From contig NZ_CP009293.1 in NCBI RefSeq assembly GCF_000767465.1, positions 186,001 through 250,000 on the forward strand: DNA of 64,000 nucleotides. The letters are read 5' to 3'. Below the pieces are notes generated by a model. It ran no database searches and was not told the DNA's origin. It saw only the letters and a list, made by a program, of their open reading frames with translations. Every line of letters begins with the position of its first letter. Within the stretch, counting starts at the first letter, position 1. Below are positions 1 through 8,822 of this stretch, in pieces. Origin of the DNA: Novosphingobium pentaromativorans US6-1. GTDB taxonomy: Bacteria; Pseudomonadota; Alphaproteobacteria; Sphingomonadales; Sphingomonadaceae. Made by a program: the position numbers and the translations under genes.

Positions 1-278
1 GGCAGGACGAAACTAAGCGTGACCGCACGGGGACAGGTGATGGAGCGGAGCTACGATGCGGTACGGCGCGACTTTGCCGCCGTGGTCCGCCCGGCATGAG
101 CACGCGCAATGGCGTGGTGAACCGGCCTGTGGTCGAAGCGGGCGGCAACTTCGCGGACGGTTTAATCCTTTTTGACGGCCGATTCCACGGTGTCGAAACC
201 TTCGTGTCGTTCGACAAGAAGGCAGTGAAGCTACTACAAGGGCAGGGGGTGACCGCCTCGTTTGTGAAGAAGCCATGA
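1..278 (+). pseudogene. Decayed AbrB/PIN (VapBC-like) toxin-antitoxin remnant
   Basis: Two fragments in different frames. From base 1 one frame reads TKLSVTARGQV, which resembles the start of AbrB-type antitoxins, but it then leaves the family pattern and stops at 99. A second frame ending at 278 carries the C-terminal third of a PIN-domain toxin: NFADG followed by ETFVSFDKKAVKLL, the last acidic residue and final strand/helix of VapC-like RNases. The N-terminal catalytic acids of the toxin are absent, so no active RNase can be made. An internal deletion that joined the antitoxin start to the toxin end would explain the arrangement. The left part may continue outside the window. The toxin fragment overlaps the phosphatase start by 4 bases. 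Confidence 0.55.
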
Positions 279-895
279 GGGCGATCTTCATCCGCCACGG
301 CGAAAGCACCGGCAACGCCGGTGCGCCATGCCATGATCTCGCGACGATCCAGCTGACAGAGCGGGGCCACGAGCAGGCGCTCCAGGTTGCGTCGAGCTGG
401 ACCGAAGCGCCCGCGCTCATCGTCACCTCGCCCTATACCCGCACCCGGCAGACGGCCGCTCCGACGATGGCGCGCTTTCCCAGTGTGCCGGTCGAAGTGT
501 GGCCGATCGAGGAGTTTACTTATCTTCAACCGGGGCGCTGGAACGGCACGCGCAGCGCCGAGCGGATGCCGCACCTCGAACGCTATTGGAGCGAGGCCGA
601 TCCCGATTATTGCGACGGCGAGGGGGCGGAGAGTTTCAGTACATTGCTCCGGCGCTGCGAGGCGGCGCTGACGCGGCTTGCCGCCATGCCAGCCGGGTCG
701 CTGGTCTATGTGTTCGGACACGGGCAGTTCATCCAGGCCGCGCGTGCGATCATAGCCAACGTCGATCTGGATGATCAGGCCAAGATGCGAGGGTTCTGGC
801 TCAAGGGGGAACCGCCAGCGATCAGCAACGCGCAACGGGTAGGGTTCATTTGGCAAGGCGGGTGTTGGCATTGTGCCACGGCGACGGCCGCTTAG
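275..895 (+). CDS. Histidine phosphatase family protein
   Basis: A 206-residue phosphohistidine-fold hydrolase of the branch-2/phosphoglycerate-mutase-like superfamily. The catalytic RHGE motif is at residues 7-10 (nucleophile His8). The second phosphate-binding Arg sits in SPYTRTRQT (Arg56), acidic residues Glu79/Glu80 are in the middle, and the second catalytic His is in FGHGQ (His149). The complete residue set suggests an active phosphatase, but the substrate cannot be read from sequence. There is no signal peptide, so it should be cytoplasmic. The ATG overlaps the stop of the toxin remnant (ATGA), an arrangement left over from an older operon. Similar stand-alone genes occur on sphingomonad plasmids; its role on the element is unknown. 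Confidence 0.85.
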   Translation: MRAIFIRHGESTGNAGAPCHDLATIQLTERGHEQALQVASSWTEAPALIVTSPYTRTRQTAAPTMARFPSVPVEVWPIEEFTYLQPGRWNGTRSAERMPHLERYWSEADPDYCDGEGAESFSTLLRRCEAALTRLAAMPAGSLVYVFGHGQFIQAARAIIANVDLDDQAKMRGFWLKGEPPAISNAQRVGFIWQGGCWHCATATAA

Positions 896-1144
896 ATTGA
901 CAGGCGCAGGCCATCCGAAACGGATAGCGATCGTCGTTCATCGGCCTTGTGGTCGCAAGATCGTCGCTGGCAGACATTGAACAGGCTGCGCTCGGTCGCT
1001 GAATGTCGAGCTTGCGCCCTGGCTCGCTTTCTGGCCGGAGAGAATGGTGCCCTTGCCGTCATGACATGTGCCCCATGGCAGATGGAGGCACGGTCAAAAG
1101 TTCGCAGGAAGATAGTCTTGCAGATAGCGTAAATGGCTCTCGGA
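896..1144. other. Gene-free spacer between convergent genes
   Basis: 249 bases between the phosphatase and the end of the efflux operon, which converge here. A minus-strand open frame runs through it (892-1215) but has a composition typical of a shadow and no family resemblance. I saw no strong hairpin-plus-T-run terminator and no repeats. Confidence 0.5.
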
Positions 1145-2257
1145 TCAACGTAGGAATTTTCTGAACCGCCATAATGAGAACGCGAAAAAGGTCGAGCCGA
1201 TGGTGATGAGGGCAATCACTTGCGGCCAGACGGCTTCCAGCCCGGCGCCGCGGAAAAGCACCGCTCTAGCCAGCGCCACGAAATACGTGTCCGGCGCGGC
1301 CGTCATCAGAACCCTGACGAAGCCTGGCATGCTCTCCACAGGCGTCACGCCGCCCGCTAGAACCTGGAGAGGGAAAAGAACCAGCATCAGCAGGAGGCCA
1401 AACTGCGGCATCGAACCAGCGAGCGTGGCAAGCAGAATGCCTAGCGACGTGGTTGCAAAAAGCTGGAGAGCGAGCCCGAGCATGAGTAGCCAGAGCGAAC
1501 CAGCAACCGGGATGGCGAGCCAGGTCCTTATGACCACCGCGATGGCCACAAGCGCAGCGACGAAGACGACGAGCGCGGTGGGCCACATCTTGGCGATCAT
1601 GATTTCGGTGGGGGTTACAGGCATCACCAGCAGGTGCTCGATCGTACCCCGCTCTCGTTCCCTGATCAGGAATGCGCCGGCAAGGATGACCGAAAGCAGC
1701 GAGACGTTGTTTACGACCTCCATCATCGCGCCGTACCAATTGGCATCCAGACCGGGATTGAAGCGCGGGCGAAGGACGAGTTCCACGGGCGCCGCCGGCG
1801 CCGACCGATAGTGCTGGACAAATTCCTCGACCTCACCGGAAACGATCGCCTGGATGTAGCCGGCGCCGGTGAACGCCTGCGTCATGCGCGTGGCGTCGAT
1901 ATTGAGCTGGATCGCCGGTGCGCTTCCCGCCAGCACGTCGCGCTGGAAACCGGACGGGATGACCAGGGCGAAGGTATCGACGCCGGCATCCATGCGGCGG
2001 TTCATCTGCGAAAGCGAGATCAGCTGCGGCGGATTGAACTGCGGCGGGTAGAAGGCTGAGCCTATGCGCGAGGATAGCGCGGAACCATCCTCGTCCACGA
2101 TGGAGATTGGCGCCCGGTTCAGCGTTTCCGGCATGACCGTCGCGGCGGCGTAGATCTGCACCGTGAACGCCCAGACGATCAGGGCCAGAAGCGCCGGATT
2201 GCGCGCCAGGCCCCACAATTCCTTGATGCCCAACCGCCATATCGTGGATATCCGCAT
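1145..2257 (-). CDS. ABC-2 type efflux permease (YhhJ/YbhR-like)
   Basis: A 370-residue inner-membrane permease, last gene of the minus-strand efflux operon. It has the ABC-2 exporter layout: one N-terminal membrane segment (about residues 22-42), a large periplasmic domain containing ISIVDEDGSALSSR, then about five membrane segments from residue 190 to the C-terminus. The cytoplasmic loop after the second segment reads RERERGTIEHLLVMPVTPTEIM, a hallmark of the family. It should pair with the permease half of the upstream double-ATPase protein to form a heterodimeric pore. Its start lies 2 bases after that gene's stop, so translation is probably coupled. Drug efflux is inferred from the operon; the substrate is unknown. 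Confidence 0.88.
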   Translation of the reverse strand: MRISTIWRLGIKELWGLARNPALLALIVWAFTVQIYAAATVMPETLNRAPISIVDEDGSALSSRIGSAFYPPQFNPPQLISLSQMNRRMDAGVDTFALVIPSGFQRDVLAGSAPAIQLNIDATRMTQAFTGAGYIQAIVSGEVEEFVQHYRSAPAAPVELVLRPRFNPGLDANWYGAMMEVVNNVSLLSVILAGAFLIRERERGTIEHLLVMPVTPTEIMIAKMWPTALVVFVAALVAIAVVIRTWLAIPVAGSLWLLMLGLALQLFATTSLGILLATLAGSMPQFGLLLMLVLFPLQVLAGGVTPVESMPGFVRVLMTAAPDTYFVALARAVLFRGAGLEAVWPQVIALITIGSTFFAFSLWRFRKFLR

Positions 2258-2259
2258 GG

Positions 2260-5052
2260 CTACCTCGCCTGCTTGCGCAGAAAGAGGACACTGAGGCCAA
2301 GCAACGTTAAAGCCGCGAGCAGCAAGGGCAAGAACGAACCTTGCAGTTCCGCGAGCCCGAGCGCCTTGGAGAAGGTGCCACGCGCGATCGTGACGAAGTG
2401 GGTGGCTGGATTGATCGAGCCGATAAGCGCCGCCGATCCCTCCATGGAGGAAACTGGATCGAGCATGCCGGAATATTCCACCGCAAGCAGCATCGTCGCA
2501 AGCGTAGCGAGAAAGATCGCGGCGATCTGGCTGTTCATGAAGCTTGAAATCAGGAGGCCCAGCCCCGTGGACGCAAATGCGTAGAGCACCGCACCGGCCG
2601 CAAGGGCGATCAGGCTGCCCGTGAACGGAACGCCCTGCACGAAGATCGCGAACATCGTCAGCGTCACGGTGTTGATCAGGGCGAGGGCGACATAGGGAAG
2701 TTGCTTGCCGAGCAGGAACTCCAGCCGCGAGACCGGCGTGACGTAGAGATTGACGATAGAGCCCATCTCCTTTTCCCGGACGATCGACAGCGTCGCCAGC
2801 ATGGTCGGGATGAAGAGGAGCACAAGCGCGATGACCGCCGGAACGATGGCGATGAGGCTTTCCAAAGTGGGATTGTAGCGGAAGCGCGGCTCCAGCTCGA
2901 AGTTTCCTGCGACGGCTTTGGCGCCAATCATCTGTCTGGCCTTTTCCGCCAGCCAGTAGGCGTGCAAACCTTCGACATAGCCCTGCGCGGTTTCAGCGCG
3001 CGTAGGCATCGCGCCGTCGATCCACGCCCCAATCGTGACGCTTCGACCGGCGGAAAGATCGCGCGCGAATCCAGGTGGTATCTCGAGCGCGAGGCTGAGT
3101 TCACCGCTGCGCATGCGCCGGTCCATCTCGGCAGGGCTGGAGATCGGCGGCCGCTCGGTGAAGAAGCGAGACCCGGCGATCTGTTGCGTGTAGTCCCGGC
3201 TCAACGTCGTCTGGTCATAGTCCAGCACAGCATAGGGAAGGTCCTCGACATCCATGCTGATGCCGTAGCCGATCACGAAAAGCAGCAGGACGCTACCGAG
3301 AAAGGCGAAGGCGGCCCGGATCGGGTCGCGGCGCAGTTCGATGGTCTCCCGCCTCGCATAGCTCAGGAGACGTCGCGTGTTGAGCCCGCCGGACGCGGCC
3401 CTTGTTGCATCGTCCGGCGCACCCTTCGCTGGAGACTCGCCGGGTTGGCGGATGGTTTCCCCTCTATTTTCCTCCGACGGGTTGCGGCCATCCTCGCCCG
3501 CGATGGCCGCTTCCAGGTAATGGACGAAAGCCTGTTCCAGGTTTGTGCTGCCGCTCATCTCGACGAGCGCCTGGGGGGTGTCGCTGATCAGCACCTTGCC
3601 GGCGTGCATAAACGAGATGCGGTCGCAGCGTTCCGCCTCGCTCATGAAATGGGTGGAAATGAAGATGGTGACGCCATCGTTGCGCGAGAGGTCGGCGAAA
3701 ATCTGCCACAAGGCGTCGCGGGCTATCGGATCCACGCCCGATGTGGGCTCATCGAGGATCAATATTTCAGGTGCGTGGATCATTGCGACCGCCAGCGACA
3801 GGCGCTGGGTCAGCCCGAGCGGCAGGGCCGCGGGCAATACGTCGAGAACCTCGGAAAGCCCGAAACGACGCGTCATCTCATCGATGCGCGCCGGGATGTC
3901 GCGCGCAGGCAGATCGAACAGCCGGGCGTGCAGATCGAGATTTTGGCGAACCGTCAGCTCCGAATAGAGCGAAAATGATTGCGACATGTAGCCGACCCGA
4001 CGGCGCGTCGCGATGTCGCCGGTGTCGACCTGCTGGCCGAACAGACGGGCGGTGCCGTCGCTGGCCGGCAGGAGGCCGGTCAGCATCTTCATCGTCGTGG
4101 TTTTGCCGCAGCCGTTGGAGCCGAGAAACCCGAAAATCTCGCCACGCGGTAGGCGGAAGCTGACCTTGTCGACCGCAGTGAAGTCGCCGAAGCGCATCGT
4201 CAGCCCGTCCGCTTCGATCGCGGGCTGGCCATCGCCGCCAACAGGGCGTGGAGGAATGACGACACCTCGATGGAGCTTGCGCTTGGATTCCGGCATCAGG
4301 GCGATGAAGGCCTCGTCCAGAGACGAAACGCCCGTCTGCCGCCGAAGGTCCTCCGGTGTGCCGGTGGCGAGAACCCGTCCGCCGTCCATGGCGATGAGCC
4401 GGTCAAAACGCGCGGCCTCTTCCATATAGGCCGTGGCGACGATGACGCCCATGCCGGGCCGACCGGCGCGGATCGCATCGATGAGGGTCCAGAATTGCCG
4501 GCGCGCCATCGGATCGACGCCGGTGGTCGGCTCATCGAGGATCAGCAGGTCCGGATCATGGATAAGCGCGCAGCACAGGCCGAGCTTCTGCTTCATGCCT
4601 CCTGATAGTTTGCCCACCGGCCGGTTTTCGAACCGGGCGAGGCCGGTCGCTAACAGCAATTCGCCGATCCGCTGTTCCCGCACCGTCCGGGGATGTCCGA
4701 ACAGCCGTCCGAAGAAATCGAGGTTCTCAAACACGGACAGTGTCGGATAAAGGTTTTTGCCCAAGCCCTGCGGCATGTAGGCAATGCGTGGCCCGACGTC
4801 GCGGCGCTGGCGCCCACTTCGCATATCGGCCCCGAGCGTTTCAACGCGGCCATTCTGGACCTTGCGCGCGCCGGCGACCAGCGAGAGCAAGGTCGATTTT
4901 CCAACGCCGTCCGGCCCGATCAGGCCGACGATGCGGCCAGCTTGAAAATCGAGCGTCACATCGTCCAAGGCGCGCGTCTTGCCGAAGACGTGGCTGACGC
5001 CTCGCAGGCAGGCAATGACGGCGGCCGGGTCCGGCGACGCCTCGTCCGTCAT
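2260..5052 (-). CDS. RbbA-like double ABC ATPase fused to ABC-2 permease
   Basis: A protein of about 930 residues combining two ABC ATPase domains and an ABC-2 permease, the architecture of E. coli RbbA/YhiH. The first ATPase has Walker [10 protein letters not shown], signature LSGGMKQKL and Walker B LLILDEPT. The second has Walker [10 protein letters not shown] and Walker [10 protein letters not shown], but its signature is degenerate (PLGLTQRLS). The last 370 residues are an ABC-2 membrane domain with the cytoplasmic [16 protein letters not shown] motif. I chose the ATG at 5052 because it overlaps the stop of the upstream adaptor gene (ATGA); a start 11 codons earlier also exists. It would power export through the adaptor and the TolC-type channel encoded upstream. 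A ribosome-associated role, claimed for E. coli RbbA, cannot be judged here. Confidence 0.88.
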   Translation of the reverse strand: MTDEASPDPAAVIACLRGVSHVFGKTRALDDVTLDFQAGRIVGLIGPDGVGKSTLLSLVAGARKVQNGRVETLGADMRSGRQRRDVGPRIAYMPQGLGKNLYPTLSVFENLDFFGRLFGHPRTVREQRIGELLLATGLARFENRPVGKLSGGMKQKLGLCCALIHDPDLLILDEPTTGVDPMARRQFWTLIDAIRAGRPGMGVIVATAYMEEAARFDRLIAMDGGRVLATGTPEDLRRQTGVSSLDEAFIALMPESKRKLHRGVVIPPRPVGGDGQPAIEADGLTMRFGDFTAVDKVSFRLPRGEIFGFLGSNGCGKTTTMKMLTGLLPASDGTARLFGQQVDTGDIATRRRVGYMSQSFSLYSELTVRQNLDLHARLFDLPARDIPARIDEMTRRFGLSEVLDVLPAALPLGLTQRLSLAVAMIHAPEILILDEPTSGVDPIARDALWQIFADLSRNDGVTIFISTHFMSEAERCDRISFMHAGKVLISDTPQALVEMSGSTNLEQAFVHYLEAAIAGEDGRNPSEENRGETIRQPGESPAKGAPDDATRAASGGLNTRRLLSYARRETIELRRDPIRAAFAFLGSVLLLFVIGYGISMDVEDLPYAVLDYDQTTLSRDYTQQIAGSRFFTERPPISSPAEMDRRMRSGELSLALEIPPGFARDLSAGRSVTIGAWIDGAMPTRAETAQGYVEGLHAYWLAEKARQMIGAKAVAGNFELEPRFRYNPTLESLIAIVPAVIALVLLFIPTMLATLSIVREKEMGSIVNLYVTPVSRLEFLLGKQLPYVALALINTVTLTMFAIFVQGVPFTGSLIALAAGAVLYAFASTGLGLLISSFMNSQIAAIFLATLATMLLAVEYSGMLDPVSSMEGSAALIGSINPATHFVTIARGTFSKALGLAELQGSFLPLLLAALTLLGLSVLFLRKQAR

Positions 5053-6122
5053 TCGAGAAGTCCCGTGGTCAGATGTTCGGGCCATTCGGCGGCCGGGTCG
5101 AGCCGCACATAAGCGACGCCGGGGAGGCCCGGCTTCACATAGTCTGAATATTTTTGCACGAGTCCGGGGGCGATGCGCACGCGCACGCGAAACATAAGCT
5201 CCTGCCGCTCATCGGCCGTTTCCACCGTTCTCGGTGTGAACTGGGCCATATCGGAAATGAAGGATACCGTGGCGGGCACCACGACACCCGGCGCGGTGTC
5301 GAGCACGATGCGCGCGGGCGCCCCCAGCCGCAATCGTCCCGCCTCCACTGTCGGCAGGAAGAACGTCATGTAGACGTCACCCAGGTCGATCAGGTTGAGC
5401 ACCCGCCCGCCGCCCGCGACGACTTCGCCGGGCTGAGCGACGCGATACTGGACGCGGCCGCCGCGCGGCGCACGTAGATCACTGTCACCGATGTCCGCCT
5501 CGATCCGCTGGAGGGTAGCGCGGGCCGCGTCGACGTTGGAGCGGGCGCCGATCACCTGATTGCGGGCCGTGGCGATCGCCGCATCCACCGAAGCGAGCTG
5601 CGCGCGCGCCGCCTCCAACGCGGCGCTGGCGCCGTCTACCTGGGCGCTGTCATCGTCGCGCTCCTGTATCGCGGTCGCGCCCTCTCTGGACAGGGTCTCG
5701 GATCGGGCCAGACGCCTGCGCGCCGCATTAAGCTCCGCCTCGCGCTGCCGCACGACCGCGAAGGCCGAGGCTCGTTCGCTCTGGCGCTGCACGACCTGGC
5801 TTTGCGCCACCAGCACTGAGTTGCGCGCCTGCGCGAGTTGCGCCTCGGCCTCGGCGCGCTGGGCAGAGAGGATATCGACCTCCATATGGGCGACCACCTG
5901 TCCCGCCTTCACCATCTGCCCTTCCTCGGCGACGATGTCGCGAATCCGGCCCGGCGACTTGGCGGACACGTCGATCTCCACCGCCTCGACCCGCCCGTTG
6001 CCGCTGACGATCCCTTCCGGGAGCCCCGATGGTCTCAGCGCGGTCCACATCAGGAAGGCCGCAACGGCGAGCGCCAGGACGGCCCCACCGCGCACGATCC
6101 AGGTCTTCGGCGGCTTCTTCAT
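5049..6122 (-). CDS. HlyD-family periplasmic adaptor (membrane fusion protein)
   Basis: A 357-residue membrane-fusion protein (YhiI-like) that should link the ABC permeases to the outer-membrane channel. It has an N-terminal signal anchor (about residues 9-27), a split biotinyl/lipoyl-like domain starting [18 protein letters not shown] and a long Ala/Gln/Arg-rich coiled-coil hairpin (about residues 80-200, with repeated [13 protein letters not shown] heptads). It then returns to the lipoyl domain at [18 protein letters not shown] and ends in a beta-barrel region. Its stop overlaps the downstream ATPase start and its own start overlaps the outer-membrane-factor stop by 4 bases, so three genes are translationally chained. 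Confidence 0.9.
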   Translation of the reverse strand: MKKPPKTWIVRGGAVLALAVAAFLMWTALRPSGLPEGIVSGNGRVEAVEIDVSAKSPGRIRDIVAEEGQMVKAGQVVAHMEVDILSAQRAEAEAQLAQARNSVLVAQSQVVQRQSERASAFAVVRQREAELNAARRRLARSETLSREGATAIQERDDDSAQVDGASAALEAARAQLASVDAAIATARNQVIGARSNVDAARATLQRIEADIGDSDLRAPRGGRVQYRVAQPGEVVAGGGRVLNLIDLGDVYMTFFLPTVEAGRLRLGAPARIVLDTAPGVVVPATVSFISDMAQFTPRTVETADERQELMFRVRVRIAPGLVQKYSDYVKPGLPGVAYVRLDPAAEWPEHLTTGLLE

Positions 6123-7579
6123 GGGTTTACTATCCTGCGTGCAGCGGTCGTGGACGCGTCCTGATAAGAGAAGCCGCCGCCGAGGGCGGAATAAAGCGCG
6201 ACGACGCTTGCCAGCTCGGCTCGGCGCAGTTGCACCAGCGCCTGCTCGGTCTCAAACAGATCGCGTTGGGCATCGAGCACTTCGAGGTAGGACGACCGCC
6301 CGTTGTCGAAGCTCAGCTGCGCCAGCCGCGCGCGTTCGGTCAGCGCAGCCAGCATCTCGCGGGTGGTCTCGATCTGCAGAGTCAGCTGGCGCCGGCGGAC
6401 GAGCGCGTCCGACACGTCTCGAAAGGCGCGCTGGATCGTTTGCTCATATTCGGCCACAGCGAGATCGCGCCGTGCGAGGGCGACGTCGAGCGTTCTCTTG
6501 AGGCGGCCCGCGGTGAAAATCGGCAGCGTGATCGTAGGGGTGAAGGTCCATGCTTCGCTTCCACCTCGGAACAGGCCATCCAACTCGCTGCTCGCGGTGC
6601 CATAGGCACCGGTCAAGTTGATGTTGGGCAAAAAGGCAGACCGCGCTGCGCCGATGTTGGCGTTGGCCGCTTTCAGCCGATGCTCCGCACCGATGATGTC
6701 CGGACGGTCAAGTAGCAAATCTGAGGGGAGGCCAATCGGCAACACCATGCTGGGCGCCGCCGCGGCGAGGTGGGGGGGCTCGGGCGCGATCTGGACGGGT
6801 CGTCCGACCAGCAGGGCGAGCGCGTTGCGGTTCACCTCGCGATCCTGATCGAGCGCATGCAACGCATTGCGCGCCTGCGCGAGCAGGGTCTGTGCCTGCG
6901 TCATGTCGAGCTTCGATCCGGACCCCACTTCGTATCGCCGGCGCATGATGCGCAGTGCTTCTTCGCGGGTCTGGATCGTCCGACGGGCGAGCGCGGCGCG
7001 CTCTCCATATTCACACTCGAGGAGATAGCCGTTCGCGACTTGGGCGACGAGGTCAGTCGCCACTGCACGGCGCGCTTCCTCACTCGATAAATATTGCTCA
7101 CGCCCCGCATCGCGCAGGTTGCGTAGCCTTCCCCAGAAATCGATCTCCCAGCCGGCGCTCATCTGCGCGCTCATCTGCCGAATATCGATCGTCTGCGGGC
7201 CAATGCCGGGAAGATTAAACAAGGACCGGCCACGCGTTCCGGTGCCGACCGCATCGAGCGTGGGGTAGAGGGCAGCCCCCTCGATCCGCCATGCCGCGCG
7301 CGCCTCGGCCACGCGCGCGGTCGCAATCCGCAAATCGCGGTTGTTGGCGAGGGCATCGGAGATCAGCTCGCGCAAGCCCGCCTCGCGAAAGAAATCCTGC
7401 CAACCGATCGCAGCCACCGATCGCTCGTTGACCGTGCCGCTCGGATAGTTCGCCGGGATGGGAGCCGCCGGCCGAACATGGTCGGGCGCAAACGAACAGC
7501 CCGCTAGCAGCGCGAGCATTGACACCGTAACGAAGATCGCCAGCCTTCCGGAGCTCCGCCTGATCGTCACGCAAAACAT
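6119..7579 (-). CDS. TolC/NodT-family outer membrane efflux lipoprotein
   Basis: An outer-membrane factor of about 486 residues, first gene of the efflux operon. The chosen ATG at 7579 gives a lipoprotein signal with lipobox LLAGC (Cys about residue 28); an in-frame ATG 20 codons upstream adds only a non-signal extension. The mature protein shows the internal duplication of the family, with the paired landmarks WEIDFWGRLRNLRD and ATLDVGRLKRTLD-type segments near the equatorial domain and long Ala/Arg/Glu-rich helices that build the periplasmic tunnel. It would be acylated, inserted in the outer membrane as a trimer and docked to the HlyD adaptor encoded next. Confidence 0.9.
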   Translation of the reverse strand: MFCVTIRRSSGRLAIFVTVSMLALLAGCSFAPDHVRPAAPIPANYPSGTVNERSVAAIGWQDFFREAGLRELISDALANNRDLRIATARVAEARAAWRIEGAALYPTLDAVGTGTRGRSLFNLPGIGPQTIDIRQMSAQMSAGWEIDFWGRLRNLRDAGREQYLSSEEARRAVATDLVAQVANGYLLECEYGERAALARRTIQTREEALRIMRRRYEVGSGSKLDMTQAQTLLAQARNALHALDQDREVNRNALALLVGRPVQIAPEPPHLAAAAPSMVLPIGLPSDLLLDRPDIIGAEHRLKAANANIGAARSAFLPNINLTGAYGTASSELDGLFRGGSEAWTFTPTITLPIFTAGRLKRTLDVALARRDLAVAEYEQTIQRAFRDVSDALVRRRQLTLQIETTREMLAALTERARLAQLSFDNGRSSYLEVLDAQRDLFETEQALVQLRRAELASVVALYSALGGGFSYQDASTTAARRIVNP

Positions 7580-7783
7580 CCGGCGGTTCGACGAATGGAA
7601 CTCGGCGACCAGTGGACCAGACCGGCTTCCCTCGGACATCTACGGACGAAGAAGCGATCAGGCCAACACCGCTGCAGTGGCCTCAGCGCTGATCGAACGA
7701 AGCGCGCTCTGCGAGGCGAGCGCTTCAGGCGCCTCGACAAACGCATTGTGGCAGCTGGTTGGACATCGACATGGGGCGCCCCT

Positions 7784-7811
7784 CCCGATAAGATGCGCGC
7801 ATGTATCCAAT
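7784..7811 (-). promoter_or_regulatory. Operator-like repeat in the efflux promoter region
   Basis: A 28-bp sequence that, read on the minus strand, contains TACATG then CGCATCTTATC. It matches 23 of 28 bases with the element at 8552-8579, which lies upstream of the tetR gene in the opposite orientation. On the minus strand a promoter-like pair (TTGACC at 7830-7825, then ATACAT at 7806-7801, 18-base gap) overlaps it. A repressor bound here would block transcription of the efflux operon. TetR binding is inferred. Confidence 0.5.
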
Positions 7812-7910
7812 ATTTCCCGTTCGGGGTCAAGATGTGCAGGCTGCTGTAAAGGAAGATAAGGGCATGAACGGCGACGTGAAGCGAATTAACTTTCAGCTGC
7901 ATCTTATGCT

Positions 7911-8498
7911 TCAGAAGCAAGCTTTTTCCGCACCGACTAGGGGTAGGAAAATGGTGTCGATCCACGCGGTACGAAGATCCGCGTCTGGCGCCGACCAGGT
8001 CATCAGCACATGATGCCGGAAGAGATCAGGCAAGAGGTGAGCGATCGGCGGGGTTAGTCTGCCGGCATCAATCTCCCCCCGCGCCACGCCGCGTTCAAGA
8101 ATTAGCGCCAAGATATCAGGCTCGTCGTACGATAGCATCGCACGAAGATCGTTGGGCGCCTTGCCCTTGCTGCGCGAGTATTCCGTCGAAAAGAGTGTAA
8201 ATGCCGCCGCCATCGCCGCTGCGCGTTTGGCGGCTAGGTCGAACATCTCGTTGAGCTCCACGCGCACATCGCCGCGATCGGGAACGTTGACGGGGTAATT
8301 GGCCATACGGCGCCGAATGGCAGCGATTACAAGCGCTGCCCGTCCGTCCCAACGGCGGGCTAGTACCGGCCGGCTGGTACCTGCTCGCGTCGCCACTGCG
8401 TCCATCGTTAGCCCGGCATAGCCATGTGCGTTTAACTCCGCCCAAGCTGCATCAAGGATAGCACCTTCCAGGTCTGCTCCTCGTCTCCGTTCAGGCAT
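7911..8498 (-). CDS. TetR/AcrR-family transcriptional regulator
   Basis: A 195-residue TetR-type regulator. The N-terminal helix-turn-helix (about residues 10-55) reads AILDAAWAELNAHGYAGLTMDAVATRAGTS followed by a recognition helix ending LARRW, typical of the family. The C-terminal 130 residues form the variable all-helical ligand domain. It sits upstream of the efflux operon on the same strand, separated by 331 bases. Related repeats occur upstream of both transcription units and a perfect dyad lies about 18 bp before its start codon, so autoregulation and repression of the efflux operon are likely. The inducer is unknown. Confidence 0.88.
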   Translation of the reverse strand: MPERRRGADLEGAILDAAWAELNAHGYAGLTMDAVATRAGTSRPVLARRWDGRAALVIAAIRRRMANYPVNVPDRGDVRVELNEMFDLAAKRAAAMAAAFTLFSTEYSRSKGKAPNDLRAMLSYDEPDILALILERGVARGEIDAGRLTPPIAHLLPDLFRHHVLMTWSAPDADLRTAWIDTIFLPLVGAEKACF

Positions 8499-8515
8499 GT
8501 ACCTGTCCTTATATC

Positions 8516-8533
8516 AGATGCGACCGCGCATCT
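8516..8533. promoter_or_regulatory. Candidate TetR operator dyad
   Basis: A perfect inverted repeat, AGATGCG, 4-base gap, CGCATCT, centred about 27 bp upstream of the tetR start codon. The CGCATC half-site recurs in the repeats at 7784-7811 and 8552-8579. Position and symmetry fit an autoregulatory operator; binding is not demonstrated. Confidence 0.5.
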
Positions 8534-8551
8534 TGAGCTCATATGGCAGCC

Positions 8552-8579
8552 ATTGGGTACATGAACGCATCTTATCTGA
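8552..8579 (+). promoter_or_regulatory. Second copy of the operator-like repeat, upstream of tetR
   Basis: Partner of the 28-bp element at 7784-7811, 23 of 28 identical, with TACATG and CGCATCTTATC conserved and in opposite orientation. It lies in the gene-free stretch 8499-8822, in which I see no convincing gene; a weak plus-strand frame there has no family resemblance. Confidence 0.5.
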
Positions 8580-8822
8580 GGCGGTTTCCATGTCGATGCT
8601 CGACCTCACATCGCAAGGCGCGCAGCCTCGCGCTCAGATCGAATCCAGCATATCACCGGGCTGCTTGCTTTGTTGGATCGGCATTCAGGGAACAGATGAC
8701 ATTCTTGGAGGCACTGATGCAGTGCTTATTGCAGGCGCTGGCTAAGGCGCAATCGTCACTTTCGTGAACCAATGACGGTCGTTGTCGCCGAGCTTCGGAA
8801 GGCCAGACAATGCGATCCTGCT

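Noticed and set aside
2701..3978. 425-residue plus-strand open frame
   Set aside because: Antisense to the RbbA-like gene, which has all ABC motifs; the frame shows no family pattern and is a codon-bias shadow.
8497..8745. 82-residue plus-strand frame in the tetR upstream region
   Set aside because: Overlaps operator-like repeats and lacks any protein-like pattern.
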